From Parabacteroides sp. TM07-1AC (GTDB lineage Bacteria > Bacteroidota > Bacteroidia > Bacteroidales > Tannerellaceae): a stretch of 64,000 nucleotides of DNA. Below are positions 8,752 through 18,229 of the stretch, in pieces. Below the pieces are notes generated by a model. It saw only the letters and a list, made by a program, of their open reading frames with translations, searched no databases and was not told the origin of the DNA. The translations under genes and the position numbers were made by a program. The stretch lies in NCBI RefSeq assembly GCF_003480915.1, contig NZ_QUKD01000006.1, forward strand, positions 124,001-188,000, given 5' to 3'. Numbering within the stretch: position 1 is the stretch's first letter; each line of letters begins with the position of its first letter.

Positions 8752-10188
8752 TTATTTATTGAAAGAGAAATCATCGAAGAAGAAGATTCCCGGGGCGGCA
8801 TGGCCTTCTGCACCGAACTGGATAACAATCTTGTTATAATCGGTACGGTCTTTTACCGTGCTGAAATCAAATTCGAGTTCGATCCATTTATCGGTCTCCA
8901 GATTTGCTTTTACAATTTCAGTCTGGCTTTCCCATGCATTATCGCCAGCTTCGGTGTTCTGCAATTTGACAGTAACCTGTTTCTGCAGCTTATTGACTGT
9001 GATCCAATCGCCTGCAACAGCTGCGGCAGTCGTATAATCGTTGTAAGACGGAATATATACTTTCATACGGATCTTGTTATTTTCCGACAGGTCGAACTTA
9101 GTATCTTCCGATACCCATGAGATATTGGAGTAGAACTCTTCCGATTTCTGATAGAGATATACTTTTTTAGACGTATTGATGCCGACCGGTGCCGGATTCG
9201 AGTAGACAGGGCCCATATCTCCCATCTTTTCAGGGATGAATTCTACGGATAATTTATCTTTCTCAAAATCTTCAACCAATGTAACAGGTTTAATTTCCAC
9301 TTCGGGTTTTACGTTCTTTTCTTTCGGAATGAAACGATACCACCAACCATTACCGCTTTCAACGGTACTGGTGCATTTCAGATACAGTTCGTCGTCTGTC
9401 AGGCTCAGGATCTCGTAAGTGGATGTTCCTGCATAATGGCCGAAGAAAGCACCGTTGTTCAGTGTGATTGTCTTACCCGTTTCATTCAATGTAAAAGTAT
9501 ATGCGTCTTTAGGTTCATACTTTACGTCAAAGTCTCCGGCGGGGGGAACAACAGCTGTACCTCCCAATGCGTTTTTACCCGCTTCGTTCGTATAGATATA
9601 CCCATTGTTTTTCCAGATCATTTTTACTCCCACCTGGATAAATGTAAACTCCTGGGTATAAAGACTCGATTCCAGTTTGCCGTTGGCCGGGCATGACCAC
9701 CATGAAGGCGCTTCGTCCGTACTCGGTCCGACTCCGAAGTGTCCGCTATGATATTGGTCGAATACCCAGGTTTTACCTTGCAGATTTTCGGCACCTCCTG
9801 TCAGGGCGTTGTACATAGGAGTGTTCAATAGGGACATATCGTCCTGTGCAACCGTGACTTCCTTTGTGATCGTTGCCGATCCTCCGGTAGTATACATGGT
9901 CATCGAGATCACATAAGTTCCTTTAAACGGATATTTCGCATCTGCCGTTTCTCCTTTGGCGGTCGATCCGTCTCCCATATCCCAGGTGACGACACCTTTT
10001 ATGCTCGATTCATTTTTCAGTGCGATCACGTTCGGTTGTTCACTTTTCGGTGTGGCGGAGAAAGCGAGCTGGCTTTCTTCGGGCATTGCACCCAATGAAT
10101 GGTCGTCATTGTCTTGCGGGTCGCAAGAGGTCATGGCCAAAATGGCCATTAGGACGATGATTCCTGATTTGAATATATTTCTTATCAT
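8752..10188 (-). CDS. PKD-domain surface lipoprotein, probable glycan-binding protein of PUL 1
   Basis: A 478-residue lipoprotein (lipobox AMTSC, C22). Residues about 40-115 form a PKD domain with the hallmark VTWDMGDGSTAKGE and a YPFKGTYVISM strand. About 130-295 is a second beta-rich region rich in Trp and Tyr. About 300-478 resembles a carbohydrate-binding jelly-roll and ends in GIFFFDDFSF, typical of CBM-like modules. No catalytic motif was seen. Its place directly after susD (33 bp) is that of SusE/F-like surface glycan-binding proteins, which hold the polysaccharide at the outer membrane for the SusCD transporter. That role is inferred from position and domain make-up; ligand specificity cannot be read. 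Confidence 0.82.
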   Translation of the reverse strand: MIRNIFKSGIIVLMAILAMTSCDPQDNDDHSLGAMPEESQLAFSATPKSEQPNVIALKNESSIKGVVTWDMGDGSTAKGETADAKYPFKGTYVISMTMYTTGGSATITKEVTVAQDDMSLLNTPMYNALTGGAENLQGKTWVFDQYHSGHFGVGPSTDEAPSWWSCPANGKLESSLYTQEFTFIQVGVKMIWKNNGYIYTNEAGKNALGGTAVVPPAGDFDVKYEPKDAYTFTLNETGKTITLNNGAFFGHYAGTSTYEILSLTDDELYLKCTSTVESGNGWWYRFIPKEKNVKPEVEIKPVTLVEDFEKDKLSVEFIPEKMGDMGPVYSNPAPVGINTSKKVYLYQKSEEFYSNISWVSEDTKFDLSENNKIRMKVYIPSYNDYTTAAAVAGDWITVNKLQKQVTVKLQNTEAGDNAWESQTEIVKANLETDKWIELEFDFSTVKDRTDYNKIVIQFGAEGHAAPGIFFFDDFSFNK

Positions 10189-10221
10189 ATTATTGTCTGT
10201 TTTATCGTATTAGCCATTCGG

Positions 10222-11751
10222 TTATTTCCAGTTACCGTTTTGTTTCAATTCGAATTCGGTTCCCAGCGTCTTTGTCATTTCTCCCTGAGGAATAGGAAGA
10301 TATTTCATCCATTCTTCAAAGGTACGGACAGAGTTGAACTCGGAATTGTTTTCTGTCAGCACACTCGGAGCATCTCCCCAGCGAACCAGATCCCAGAAGC
10401 GCATTCCTTCACCCAGAAATTCTTTACGACGTTCGTTCTTGATATTCTGTGCTGTGATAGCGATCGGTTTGTCGGTTCCGAAGGCACGGCGACGTATCTG
10501 GTTGAAACATTCATCTGCACTTACACCCTGAGCTTCGGGAGCACCTCCCATCTTCACCAATTCCACATAGTTCAACAGTGTTTCGGCATAACGGAAAATA
10601 CGCAGGTTATTACAGTAATTCAGATCCTGGTCGCCTGGAGGAGGGTTATATCCTTCTCGGGCAGCATATTTACGCTGGAACAGGCCTGTATCCTGGAAAC
10701 GTTTTGAATAACTGCCTTCGCGCCAGTCGTTGATAGAGGCATCACGACGCAGGTCACCTTCTTCGTACATCTGGTAAGCGGACAAACGGACAGGAGCAAA
10801 TCCCCAGCCTCCTTTGAACACTCCGTCAGGATCTTTCAGTTCATTCGGAGAGATAAATGCCGGTAAGTTCGTACCATATCCCTGCCAGCCTGTATCCCAG
10901 GTTTTACCTTCCGGCAACTGGTTGCTTTCAAAGATGGATTCTTTGCAGAATTCATTTTCGTCCAACCACATGGCATCGAAATCGTCCATCAGTTCGTAAT
11001 CGCCGCTTTTGATGATCGTGGCCATATCGTTGGCTACTTCGGCATATTTAGACTGATCTTTCTGATACATCACTACGCGTGCTTTCAACATCAGGGCGGC
11101 AGCTCTGTTGGCACGTCCCAGGTTGGCTCCGCTGACTTTCATCGGCATACCTTCTCCGCAGGCTATTTCCAGGTCGGCCATTATTTTTTGGTATATTTCG
11201 TCCGCACTCATCTGAGGAGCCAGGTAAGGATCGTCCAGCGGAGCTTCGAAGTAAGGAATATTTCCCCAGAATTTCCATAACAGATGCGTATAATAAGCAC
11301 GCAGGAAATGGGATTCTGCCGTATACTGGGCTACTTTTTCTTCCGTCACATTCACTGCATTCTTACAGGCAATAACTGCATTGTTCGCGCGTGCCAGGCC
11401 GGTAAAATAGATACTCCACAATCCGTCGAGAGTTTCTGCCGCACTGGAACTGAATTGCGACAGTACATATAATTGATGCTGGTCGCCGGCATCGCCTCCC
11501 CCTTTGAACAAGTCGTCGGAACGCAGGTCGGACATAAGTAACACAGCATTATAATTGTTGTTTGCATAGCTGTCAAACATCAGGATCTGATAAGCCGAAC
11601 CCAAACTGGACAGGATCGTTCCTTCGGTTGCGGCTGCACCGGCTTCCGGCTTTTCTGTCGGCCCGGCTGTCAGGAAATCGTCTCCACAGGAAGTGGTCAT
11701 GACGGCAGTTGCCAAAAGAGATGCAAAAGCGAATAATTTATATCTTTTCAT
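10222..11751 (-). CDS. SusD/RagB-family nutrient-binding outer membrane lipoprotein (PUL 1)
   Basis: A 509-residue SusD homologue: lipoprotein leader with TTSCGDDFLT (C22), TPR-like helices in the N-terminal half, and a C-terminal region with RRKEFLGEGMRFWDLVRWGD and a final LPIPQGEM block, both characteristic of RagB/SusD. It forms the lid of the SusC channel and binds oligosaccharide at the cell surface. It lies 21 bp after susC and 33 bp before the PKD lipoprotein in a single leftward transcription unit. The neighbouring GH3 and GH5 genes point to a beta-glucan ligand. Length and start agree with the family. Confidence 0.95.
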   Translation of the reverse strand: MKRYKLFAFASLLATAVMTTSCGDDFLTAGPTEKPEAGAAATEGTILSSLGSAYQILMFDSYANNNYNAVLLMSDLRSDDLFKGGGDAGDQHQLYVLSQFSSSAAETLDGLWSIYFTGLARANNAVIACKNAVNVTEEKVAQYTAESHFLRAYYTHLLWKFWGNIPYFEAPLDDPYLAPQMSADEIYQKIMADLEIACGEGMPMKVSGANLGRANRAAALMLKARVVMYQKDQSKYAEVANDMATIIKSGDYELMDDFDAMWLDENEFCKESIFESNQLPEGKTWDTGWQGYGTNLPAFISPNELKDPDGVFKGGWGFAPVRLSAYQMYEEGDLRRDASINDWREGSYSKRFQDTGLFQRKYAAREGYNPPPGDQDLNYCNNLRIFRYAETLLNYVELVKMGGAPEAQGVSADECFNQIRRRAFGTDKPIAITAQNIKNERRKEFLGEGMRFWDLVRWGDAPSVLTENNSEFNSVRTFEEWMKYLPIPQGEMTKTLGTEFELKQNGNWK

Positions 11752-11772
11752 AATGATAAATACGTTTAAATG

Positions 11773-14700
11773 TTAGAAAGTGATATTAGCTCCTAAAGAG
11801 ATCGTTCTTGATTGCGGATAGATACCTTTATCCACGCCGATCGTAGTATAATTGCCGGAGGCCAGTTCCGGGTCGAAACCGTCGTAACCGGTGAATGTGA
11901 ACAGGTTCTCTGCCGATACATATACTCTTAGTCTTTGTATGGACGCTTTCTTAGTCCATATAGTAGGCAGGGTATATCCCAGCTGGGCTGTTTTCAGGCG
12001 AACATAAGATCCGTTCTTTACATACAGGTCGGAAGAACGCCAGTTTCCGTTCGGGTTCTGGGCTGTCATGCGGGGGATAGAGTTGGAAGAACCTTCACCC
12101 ATCCATCTGTCGAGTATCCATGTCGGACGGTTCATTGCCGGGATATCGCCACGTTGTGCGAAGTCGAATATATCGTTTCCGAAAGTTCCCTGGAAGAAGA
12201 GATTCAGGTCGAATCCTTTCCAGTCTGCGCCCAGTGTCAAACCGAATGTCCAGTCGGGCATCCCTTTACCGATCTTTGTTCTGTCGGTATCGTCTACCAC
12301 TCCGTCTTTATTCGTATCCACGAAGCGAACGTCACCGGGTTGTGCCTTCGGCTGTAAGAGTTCGCCTTTATCGTTCGTATAAGTATTTACTTCGTCCCAG
12401 GTCTGGAAGATACCATCCGTTTTCATCCCGTAGAAATAAGGCCAGACATCCCCGTTGGTTGCCCGTACATATTCACCTACTCCGGATGCACCGGCACTTT
12501 CGTAAGTTGCCAGACCGGAAGCATTACCCAGGTCGATCAGCTTGTTTTTCAGGTAAGAAGCGTTGGCGCTGATTGAATAGTTGAAATCTTTGACAGAAGA
12601 CTTCCAGCCCAGTTCGAATTCAAGTCCCCAGTTCTGCATTTTTCCGGCATTACTCATCGGAGCACTTTGTCCTACGTAGCTTGGGATCGGTTTGTCCATT
12701 AACATTCCGTTTGTTTTCTTCTTGAAATAGTCGAAACCGAAATTCAAACCGTTATTGAAGAAGCGGGCATCGAAACCGAGGTCGATCTGTTCCGACTCTT
12801 CCCATTTGATATTAGGATTGGCAATAGCTGCCGGTGAAGAACCGTATTGCATTGTTCCGGTTTTACCGTTATCTTTTACGCTGTAACCTCCACCGAAATA
12901 GTAGTTTTGTCCGCCATCCATTAGGGCTGTATAACGGAAGTTACCGATATTTTCGTTACCGTTCTTACCCCAGCTGAAACGTACCTTCATAGAATTGAAT
13001 ACGTCGCTCTGGAATTGTCGCATATAAGGTTCGTTCAACACATTCCAACCGACAGACAATGCCGGGAATGTAGCCCATTTATGATTGGGTCCGAAGCGGG
13101 AAGAACCGTCGCGGCGCATTGTGAATTGCAACATATAACGTTCGTCGTAGTTATAATCGATACGGCCGAAATAAGAAGCCAGGGCAGTAAAGTTGTAACC
13201 ATCCGTGCCACCCCATGTACGTTCGTCGTCGCGGCTGCCGGTAGCAGAGTTGATATTAGCCTTGTTCGGGTCTGTTTCAAGCAGGTCGTAGTCGCTGCCA
13301 CCCAGTTTACGAACTGAGTATTTTTGTGCAGACTGTCCTAAAACGACTGTCAGGTTGTTCTTTTCAAAGAATGTTTTATTGTAGGTCAATACGTTTTCTA
13401 CCTGCCATCTGTAGCCACGGTTCATTTCGCTTTGTACCCAGCTCTGTTCGTTTTTCTTCATGGAGCCCATATAATATTCGAAACCATATCCGTCGGCACC
13501 CCAGAATGCCAGGTCGGCACCATAGCTGCTTTTGAACTTCAGTCCGGGAAGTACATCCAGTTCAGCCCAGAAAGAGCCGACGAACTTGTCTTCATTATTT
13601 TTTGTTACGGAAGGAGCATTCAACTGGGCAACCGGGTTGGCCAATTCCTGATAACCGGAAGGCGGCAAAGAAAATACACGTCCGTTTTTGTCTACGACAG
13701 CTGTCGGATATTTTGCCAGGATTTCAGCCGATTCTTTTTCATTAGCATAAACAGGAACCAGGGGAGAGAACGTGATGGCACTACCCAGGATAGAACCGTA
13801 TTCCGAGTTGGATTCGACAGTAGAATTCGTACCTCTCGAGTAACCGATATTGACACCTACCTTCAGTTTGTTGAGGAATTTACGGTCTTGTGCTTCAAAC
13901 ACTTCGTAGGTAGAGTTAGAACGAAGGCTCCAGCGGTCGTAGTTTGATTTACCGTAGTCACCGCCGACGATACCTTCCTGATTGAAGTAACCTAAAGAAA
14001 GGAAATATTGCATTTTGTCGCTACCGCCGTTAATACTTACCTGATGTTGCTGAACCGGAGCGTCATAGTTGAAAGTGGCATCCTGCCAGTCGGTTCCGTT
14101 ACCTGCGGAAGCAATTTCTTCCTGCGAGTAAAGAGGGGCGTTTCCGTCGTTCACCTGTGCTTCGTTCATAATAGTCATGTATTCGCGTGCGTTCAGGACT
14201 GCTTTCTTTTTCCAGGGATTCTGCCATCCGTAGCTGAAATCGTAGTTGATCGTCGCTTTACCGCTTTTACCGCTCTTGGTCGTTACAAGTACAACACCAT
14301 TGGCTGCGCGGGCTCCGTAAATAGCTGCCGATGCAGCATCCTTCAGGATCTCGACAGATTGGATATCCACCGGGTTCAGGTAGTTGATACCACCGTCTAC
14401 CGGCATACCGTCTACGATATATAACGGATCGCTGTTGTTGACCGTTCCGATACCGCGGATGCGCACTTTAGAGTCTGATCCCGGCTGGCCGGAACTTTGT
14501 GTGATCTGTACGCCGGAAACTTTTCCTTTCAGCGCATCTTCCACACGGGAAGGTTTGGCTGCATTCAGTTCGTCGGCTGTTACACGGCTGATAGCCGCTG
14601 TTACCACACTCTTTTTCTGAACACCATAACCCACAACGACAATTTCGTCCAGTGCCTGGCTGTCTTCTGCCAGTGTTATGATTAACGGTTTGTTATCAGA

Positions 14701-14982
14701 AATTTTCACCAGTTGGGGTGTATAACCGATAAAAGAGATTTCCAGGACGGAGCTTTGCTCAACGTCAGGAATAGAGAACATACCATCCAGGTCTGTAATG
14801 GTCCCGTTGGTCGTTCCTTTTATAATAACATTTGCACCGATGACTGGTTCGCCCTGAGTGTCTTTTACTTGTCCACTGATCGTGAACTTCTGGGCGAATG
14901 CAAGTGTCGGGAATAATAATAACAGGCATAAGATGGGGATGATACCTCCATAATACCTCCGTTTAAATAAAATGTTCTTCAT
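11773..14982 (-). CDS. SusC/RagA-family TonB-dependent outer membrane transporter (PUL 1)
   Basis: A 1069-residue SusC-like porin. The ATG at 14982 (MKNILFKRRYYGG) is preferred to one nine codons upstream, because it gives a normal signal peptide. After cleavage near TLAFAQ comes a carboxypeptidase-regulatory-like domain (SGQVKDTQGEPVIGANV), a TonB-box-like stretch DEIVVVGYG, the plug (SVEILKDAASAAIYGARAANG) and a 22-strand barrel ending in aromatic ITF. It imports oligosaccharides across the outer membrane using TonB energy, in complex with the SusD lipoprotein encoded next. A promoter-like site with correct spacing lies upstream at 15040-15069, and a DUF6377 regulator gene is the next gene upstream on the same strand. 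Confidence 0.95.
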   Translation of the reverse strand: MKNILFKRRYYGGIIPILCLLLLFPTLAFAQKFTISGQVKDTQGEPVIGANVIIKGTTNGTITDLDGMFSIPDVEQSSVLEISFIGYTPQLVKISDNKPLIITLAEDSQALDEIVVVGYGVQKKSVVTAAISRVTADELNAAKPSRVEDALKGKVSGVQITQSSGQPGSDSKVRIRGIGTVNNSDPLYIVDGMPVDGGINYLNPVDIQSVEILKDAASAAIYGARAANGVVLVTTKSGKSGKATINYDFSYGWQNPWKKKAVLNAREYMTIMNEAQVNDGNAPLYSQEEIASAGNGTDWQDATFNYDAPVQQHQVSINGGSDKMQYFLSLGYFNQEGIVGGDYGKSNYDRWSLRSNSTYEVFEAQDRKFLNKLKVGVNIGYSRGTNSTVESNSEYGSILGSAITFSPLVPVYANEKESAEILAKYPTAVVDKNGRVFSLPPSGYQELANPVAQLNAPSVTKNNEDKFVGSFWAELDVLPGLKFKSSYGADLAFWGADGYGFEYYMGSMKKNEQSWVQSEMNRGYRWQVENVLTYNKTFFEKNNLTVVLGQSAQKYSVRKLGGSDYDLLETDPNKANINSATGSRDDERTWGGTDGYNFTALASYFGRIDYNYDERYMLQFTMRRDGSSRFGPNHKWATFPALSVGWNVLNEPYMRQFQSDVFNSMKVRFSWGKNGNENIGNFRYTALMDGGQNYYFGGGYSVKDNGKTGTMQYGSSPAAIANPNIKWEESEQIDLGFDARFFNNGLNFGFDYFKKKTNGMLMDKPIPSYVGQSAPMSNAGKMQNWGLEFELGWKSSVKDFNYSISANASYLKNKLIDLGNASGLATYESAGASGVGEYVRATNGDVWPYFYGMKTDGIFQTWDEVNTYTNDKGELLQPKAQPGDVRFVDTNKDGVVDDTDRTKIGKGMPDWTFGLTLGADWKGFDLNLFFQGTFGNDIFDFAQRGDIPAMNRPTWILDRWMGEGSSNSIPRMTAQNPNGNWRSSDLYVKNGSYVRLKTAQLGYTLPTIWTKKASIQRLRVYVSAENLFTFTGYDGFDPELASGNYTTIGVDKGIYPQSRTISLGANITF

Positions 14983-15039
14983 AAGATAAATACATTTTAA
15001 AGTTAACATACTAATCGTTTTTTACTTTTATTGTATTTG

Positions 15040-15069
15040 CAAAAGTAAAGTGTGGTTCGTGGGCTTCAA
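15040..15069 (-). promoter_or_regulatory. Candidate Bacteroidota promoter for susC of PUL 1
   Basis: Read on the minus strand, the site has TTG (15069-15067), a 19-bp spacer and TACTTTTG (15047-15040), matching the TAnnTTTG -7 box. It lies about 60 bp before the susC start. This fits a PUL promoter that would be activated by a linked regulator; activation itself is inferred. Confidence 0.6.
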
Positions 15070-15196
15070 TAGTCTGGTAAACAGCAGAAGTAAGTCGTGG
15101 TATTTATTATATTATTGATAAATAGCATTTTATGGATTTTATGAGCCTGTAAAAAGTAAGTTATTTTATCAGGTTAAGGAGGCTTTCAAGTTTGTT

Positions 15197-16909
15197 TTAG
15201 CGCTCTATTTTTCCTAAAGATTTTACAATTTCTGCAAAATGTTCTTTGGGTACGATTGCTTTGCTGCGTGTTTTCAGCCGGTTGTTATAGACTGTCTGGG
15301 CAGAGCAATGGAGGAATTCGGCTATTTTTACACTGTCGCTGATTCCCAGACGGACCAATGCATAGATACGTAGTTCGGTATTTAATAATTCTCCTTCTTT
15401 AGGTATGATCTGTTTATCCGGTTCGAGCAATGCATTAAAGTCGGAAACAAAGTCCGGATAGATATGCAGGAAGATGGCGTCGAAATTGCGGTAAAATTCT
15501 TTTAGTTCATTGGAAGCCATTGAAGAACTATCCGTCATCTTTTTCACTTCGTCTATCATACCGGTTTTGATCTTCCGGTTTATATTTTTCCTGTATTCAT
15601 CGAGTTTACTGATATAGTTTGAACATATATTGAATACATAACCGATATATTCTTCTTTGACATAGTTTGATTCCGTCAGTTTATTGTTGGTTTCCAATAA
15701 TTGTTCGTTCAATGATTGGAGCTGATTATTCACTTCAGCCAGTTGTTCATGAGCCTGCTCCAGTTCTTCGACATGTTTATTCAGGCTCTGGTTGGCTTTG
15801 TTCAGTTTCTTTCGTGACTCTTTCAGCCGTTTCATTTGTAATCCGATGAAGAATATGGCTGCAAGCAGAACCAACAATAACGTACTTACAATGAATAGAT
15901 AGCGGCGTAAATCGGCTTCCTGTTTTTTATTTCTTTGTTCATAGGTTTTATGGATGGCGTCCAATGCAGAGGAAATACCGATCATACGTATCCTGTTTTT
16001 ATATAGCTGTGCACATCCGAGGCAATAATTGAGATAAGAATAGGCGCGGTCTATGGCACCTCTTTCTAAAAGGGTTTTTCCCAGTTCTTCCAATGATGCG
16101 ATATCATGATTTGCCGACCGGATATCAGCCATGGCTGATAAGATGAGGTAACGAAGATATTCCTCTTCGTTACCTTCGTCTCTATTCATTATTGCTAAAA
16201 TATATGCATTCATGGCCTCCTTTCTGGAATCGAACGAAGCAGAAGCAAGCGATAATCTCAACTGTTCTTTTGCCTCTTCTGCCATAGGAGTTCCGTTATA
16301 CTGCCATCCTTTGTACCATAAATAATAGGGATGATTATCCGGTATACTGGAAAAAATAGAATCCCGGTATATCTTTTCCTGGGCATAATAAAGTATACTT
16401 TGCTGGGAATCTTCCCCGGAATATTGGCCGTAATGCGAATAAAGATACATCATCTGTCCGTAATAATCCGTTTTGGCATAAGATGACAGATTATCTACAT
16501 TTATCTCATTCAAAGCATCCAGTGCTTCTTTCAGGAATCCGGTAGCCGATAATATAAAAGATTGTTCGATATTCCATTGTGCGATCCACTGTGGATTGTT
16601 CAGTTTTCGGGCGATATTCAGGTTTTTATGTATGTAACTTAATGCCGAATCGCTGTCGTATACCATAAATTCTTCATAGAACAGTTTATTCATCCAGTAT
16701 TGCTCTTCTTCCGTCTGAACTTTCTGTTCCATTTTTCTCAGTTCTTCGATCCGTTTCTCTTTGGCAACGACAAAAGTCTCTTTTTCAGCAAGAAGCGAGT
16801 CAAGGCTTTGCAGCATTTTTTCGATGTTTTCGGATACTGATTGCCCGTTGGCATATCCTGAACAAACGAATGAAGGAATGATAAATAATAGTATTATCCT
16901 GATATACAT
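15197..16909 (-). CDS. DUF6377-type TPR/membrane/helix-turn-helix regulator of PUL 1
   Basis: A 570-residue protein with an N-terminal signal peptide, a helical TPR-like region (about 40-320), one transmembrane helix ([21 protein letters not shown], about 335-357), a coiled coil (about 360-430, repeated Leu/Asn/Glu heptads) and a C-terminal domain. The end of that domain, [34 protein letters not shown], reads as a LuxR-like helix-turn-helix. The design suggests a sensor with a periplasmic ligand side and a cytoplasmic DNA-binding side in one chain. It lies just upstream of susC on the same strand, a usual place for PUL regulators. Control of PUL 1 is inferred. A TAnnTTTG-type -7 box occurs at 16943-16936 (minus strand), but no clear -33 box. 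Confidence 0.82.
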   Translation of the reverse strand: MYIRIILLFIIPSFVCSGYANGQSVSENIEKMLQSLDSLLAEKETFVVAKEKRIEELRKMEQKVQTEEEQYWMNKLFYEEFMVYDSDSALSYIHKNLNIARKLNNPQWIAQWNIEQSFILSATGFLKEALDALNEINVDNLSSYAKTDYYGQMMYLYSHYGQYSGEDSQQSILYYAQEKIYRDSIFSSIPDNHPYYLWYKGWQYNGTPMAEEAKEQLRLSLASASFDSRKEAMNAYILAIMNRDEGNEEEYLRYLILSAMADIRSANHDIASLEELGKTLLERGAIDRAYSYLNYCLGCAQLYKNRIRMIGISSALDAIHKTYEQRNKKQEADLRRYLFIVSTLLLVLLAAIFFIGLQMKRLKESRKKLNKANQSLNKHVEELEQAHEQLAEVNNQLQSLNEQLLETNNKLTESNYVKEEYIGYVFNICSNYISKLDEYRKNINRKIKTGMIDEVKKMTDSSSMASNELKEFYRNFDAIFLHIYPDFVSDFNALLEPDKQIIPKEGELLNTELRIYALVRLGISDSVKIAEFLHCSAQTVYNNRLKTRSKAIVPKEHFAEIVKSLGKIER

Positions 16910-16944
16910 TGTTGTCTGATTTAAGGTTTACGGATCAAAGATAA

Positions 16945-16970
16945 AAAAAGAGGATGACTTTATCCTCTTT
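16945..16970 (-). terminator. Intrinsic terminator downstream of the MBL-fold gene
   Basis: A 9-bp stem (arms 16947-16955 and 16962-16970, 6-nt loop) is followed on the minus strand by a run of T residues. It lies after the stop of the MBL hydrolase at 17034 and before the -7 box of the DUF6377 gene, separating the two transcripts. Confidence 0.75.
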
Positions 16971-17033
16971 ATTTGTTTTTTAGTTACTTTTTCGTTAGAT
17001 TATATGTGTACTCCCATGAAACAGATGGATACG

Positions 17034-17936
17034 CTATTTTAGTTTTGATAAAAACCTGTATCCTCCGGAAATTTCATCTTTCACAATCTTTCCCGGCTGT
17101 GGAACCGGAACATGCATCCCTATTACAGTGATGTCCTTGTCGGCTAGGTATTCCAACACTTTGAGGCGTGTTTCCCGTGCCATGTCGGGATCGACGTCAT
17201 AGGTGATAGATATCTCGGGGTGTGGCATCTGTATAGCTAGGGCATGTGTCAGGTCTCCCCATACCAGTAGCTTTTCGCCGCCGTCGGAGATGAGATACAT
17301 TATGTGTCCCGGGGTATGTCCGTAGGCCTCTATCGGGAAGATGCCGTCACCGTAATCCCCGTCGAGCGCAAGAGCTTGTACTGTTTTGACTTTCGTACCG
17401 TATTGCTCCTTTATCTTCTGCACTGTATGGAAATTTTTGCGCTGGTCGGGCGGGAATTTGTTCATTTCTACATTACTGCTCCAATAAGCCAGTTCTTTGT
17501 CGCCTACGGCTATCGATGAGTTTACGAAAATAGGATTTCCATCCAACAGCATTCCTCCTACATGGTCTCCATGCATATGTGTCAATAGTATTTGGTCTAC
17601 ATCCTGGTATTCAACACCAAGGTTCTTCATTTGCTCGAAAATTTTCCATCCGTAGCCGGTATCTATGAGCCATACTTTGCCTTTCCCTTTTATCAATACA
17701 ACGTTTGTTGCGATCGGGAAGGTTCCGTTTGGAGCATATTTAGCTGTTATATCTGCCGGCGCGTCTATCAATAAGTCCGTCTCCGCATCTCCTGAACCTT
17801 CGGTAAATACAAACACTTCATAATCTCCCACTTTATAACCAGTGTTTAGTTCGGTTGTCAATTCTTGCGAATATCCATTAAAACTGATACACAAAAAAGT
17901 AATAAGGATAGAAAATAAATAAGATAAAGTTCTCAT
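17034..17936 (-). CDS. Secreted MBL-fold metallo-hydrolase
   Basis: A 300-residue metallo-beta-lactamase-fold protein with a signal peptide (cleavage near GYSQ). The zinc motif LTHMHGDHVGG is intact (H120, H122, D124, H125), with later ligands in GHTPGHIMY and WGDLTHA. Overall similarity is to lactonase-like or general MBL hydrolases of Gram-negative bacteria, not to true beta-lactamases. The substrate is unknown. It has its own promoter-like site (18112-18082, minus strand) and a downstream terminator, so it is probably monocistronic. The neighbouring PUL and AAA gene do not suggest a shared pathway. Confidence 0.87.
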   Translation of the reverse strand: MRTLSYLFSILITFLCISFNGYSQELTTELNTGYKVGDYEVFVFTEGSGDAETDLLIDAPADITAKYAPNGTFPIATNVVLIKGKGKVWLIDTGYGWKIFEQMKNLGVEYQDVDQILLTHMHGDHVGGMLLDGNPIFVNSSIAVGDKELAYWSSNVEMNKFPPDQRKNFHTVQKIKEQYGTKVKTVQALALDGDYGDGIFPIEAYGHTPGHIMYLISDGGEKLLVWGDLTHALAIQMPHPEISITYDVDPDMARETRLKVLEYLADKDITVIGMHVPVPQPGKIVKDEISGGYRFLSKLK

Positions 17937-18081
17937 ATTCGTAGTTTTATATTATTTGAATATCTCTACATATTTTTTTAAGATATAGATCCGTCCATGT
18001 TTTCCACCTGTAATCTCTTTTAAAACGTTGGTTGATCGATTTCCTAATTGTTTTATGCACTCGTTATTTTAGTTTTCACTA

Positions 18082-18112
18082 CAAAAGTAAAATAAGGAGA
18101 ACGATATTCCAA
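18082..18112 (-). promoter_or_regulatory. Candidate promoter for the MBL-fold gene
   Basis: On the minus strand: TTG (18112-18110), a 20-bp spacer and TACTTTTG (18089-18082), a match to the Bacteroidota TAnnTTTG box. It lies about 145 bp before the gene start, leaving a long leader. Confidence 0.5.
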
Positions 18113-18175
18113 TAAAATCACTAATTTAAAATATGAGAAAACTTGTTCATTTTTTGATGACAGCAAAAGACTTCT

Positions 18176-18207
18176 TTTGTTGTTATCGAAATAAACACAT
18201 ATATTTG
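18176..18207 (+). promoter_or_regulatory. Candidate promoter for the AAA/DUF4143 gene
   Basis: TTTG (18176-18179), a 20-bp spacer and TATATTTG (18200-18207) match the Bacteroidota promoter consensus. The gene starts 22 bp downstream. Confidence 0.65.
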
Positions 18208-18229
18208 TGGAAACTAATTCGTTCACACT

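Noticed and set aside
17034..17936. Beta-lactamase
   Set aside because: It has the MBL fold and zinc motif, but length, other motifs and resemblance fit general MBL hydrolases, so no antibiotic role is claimed.
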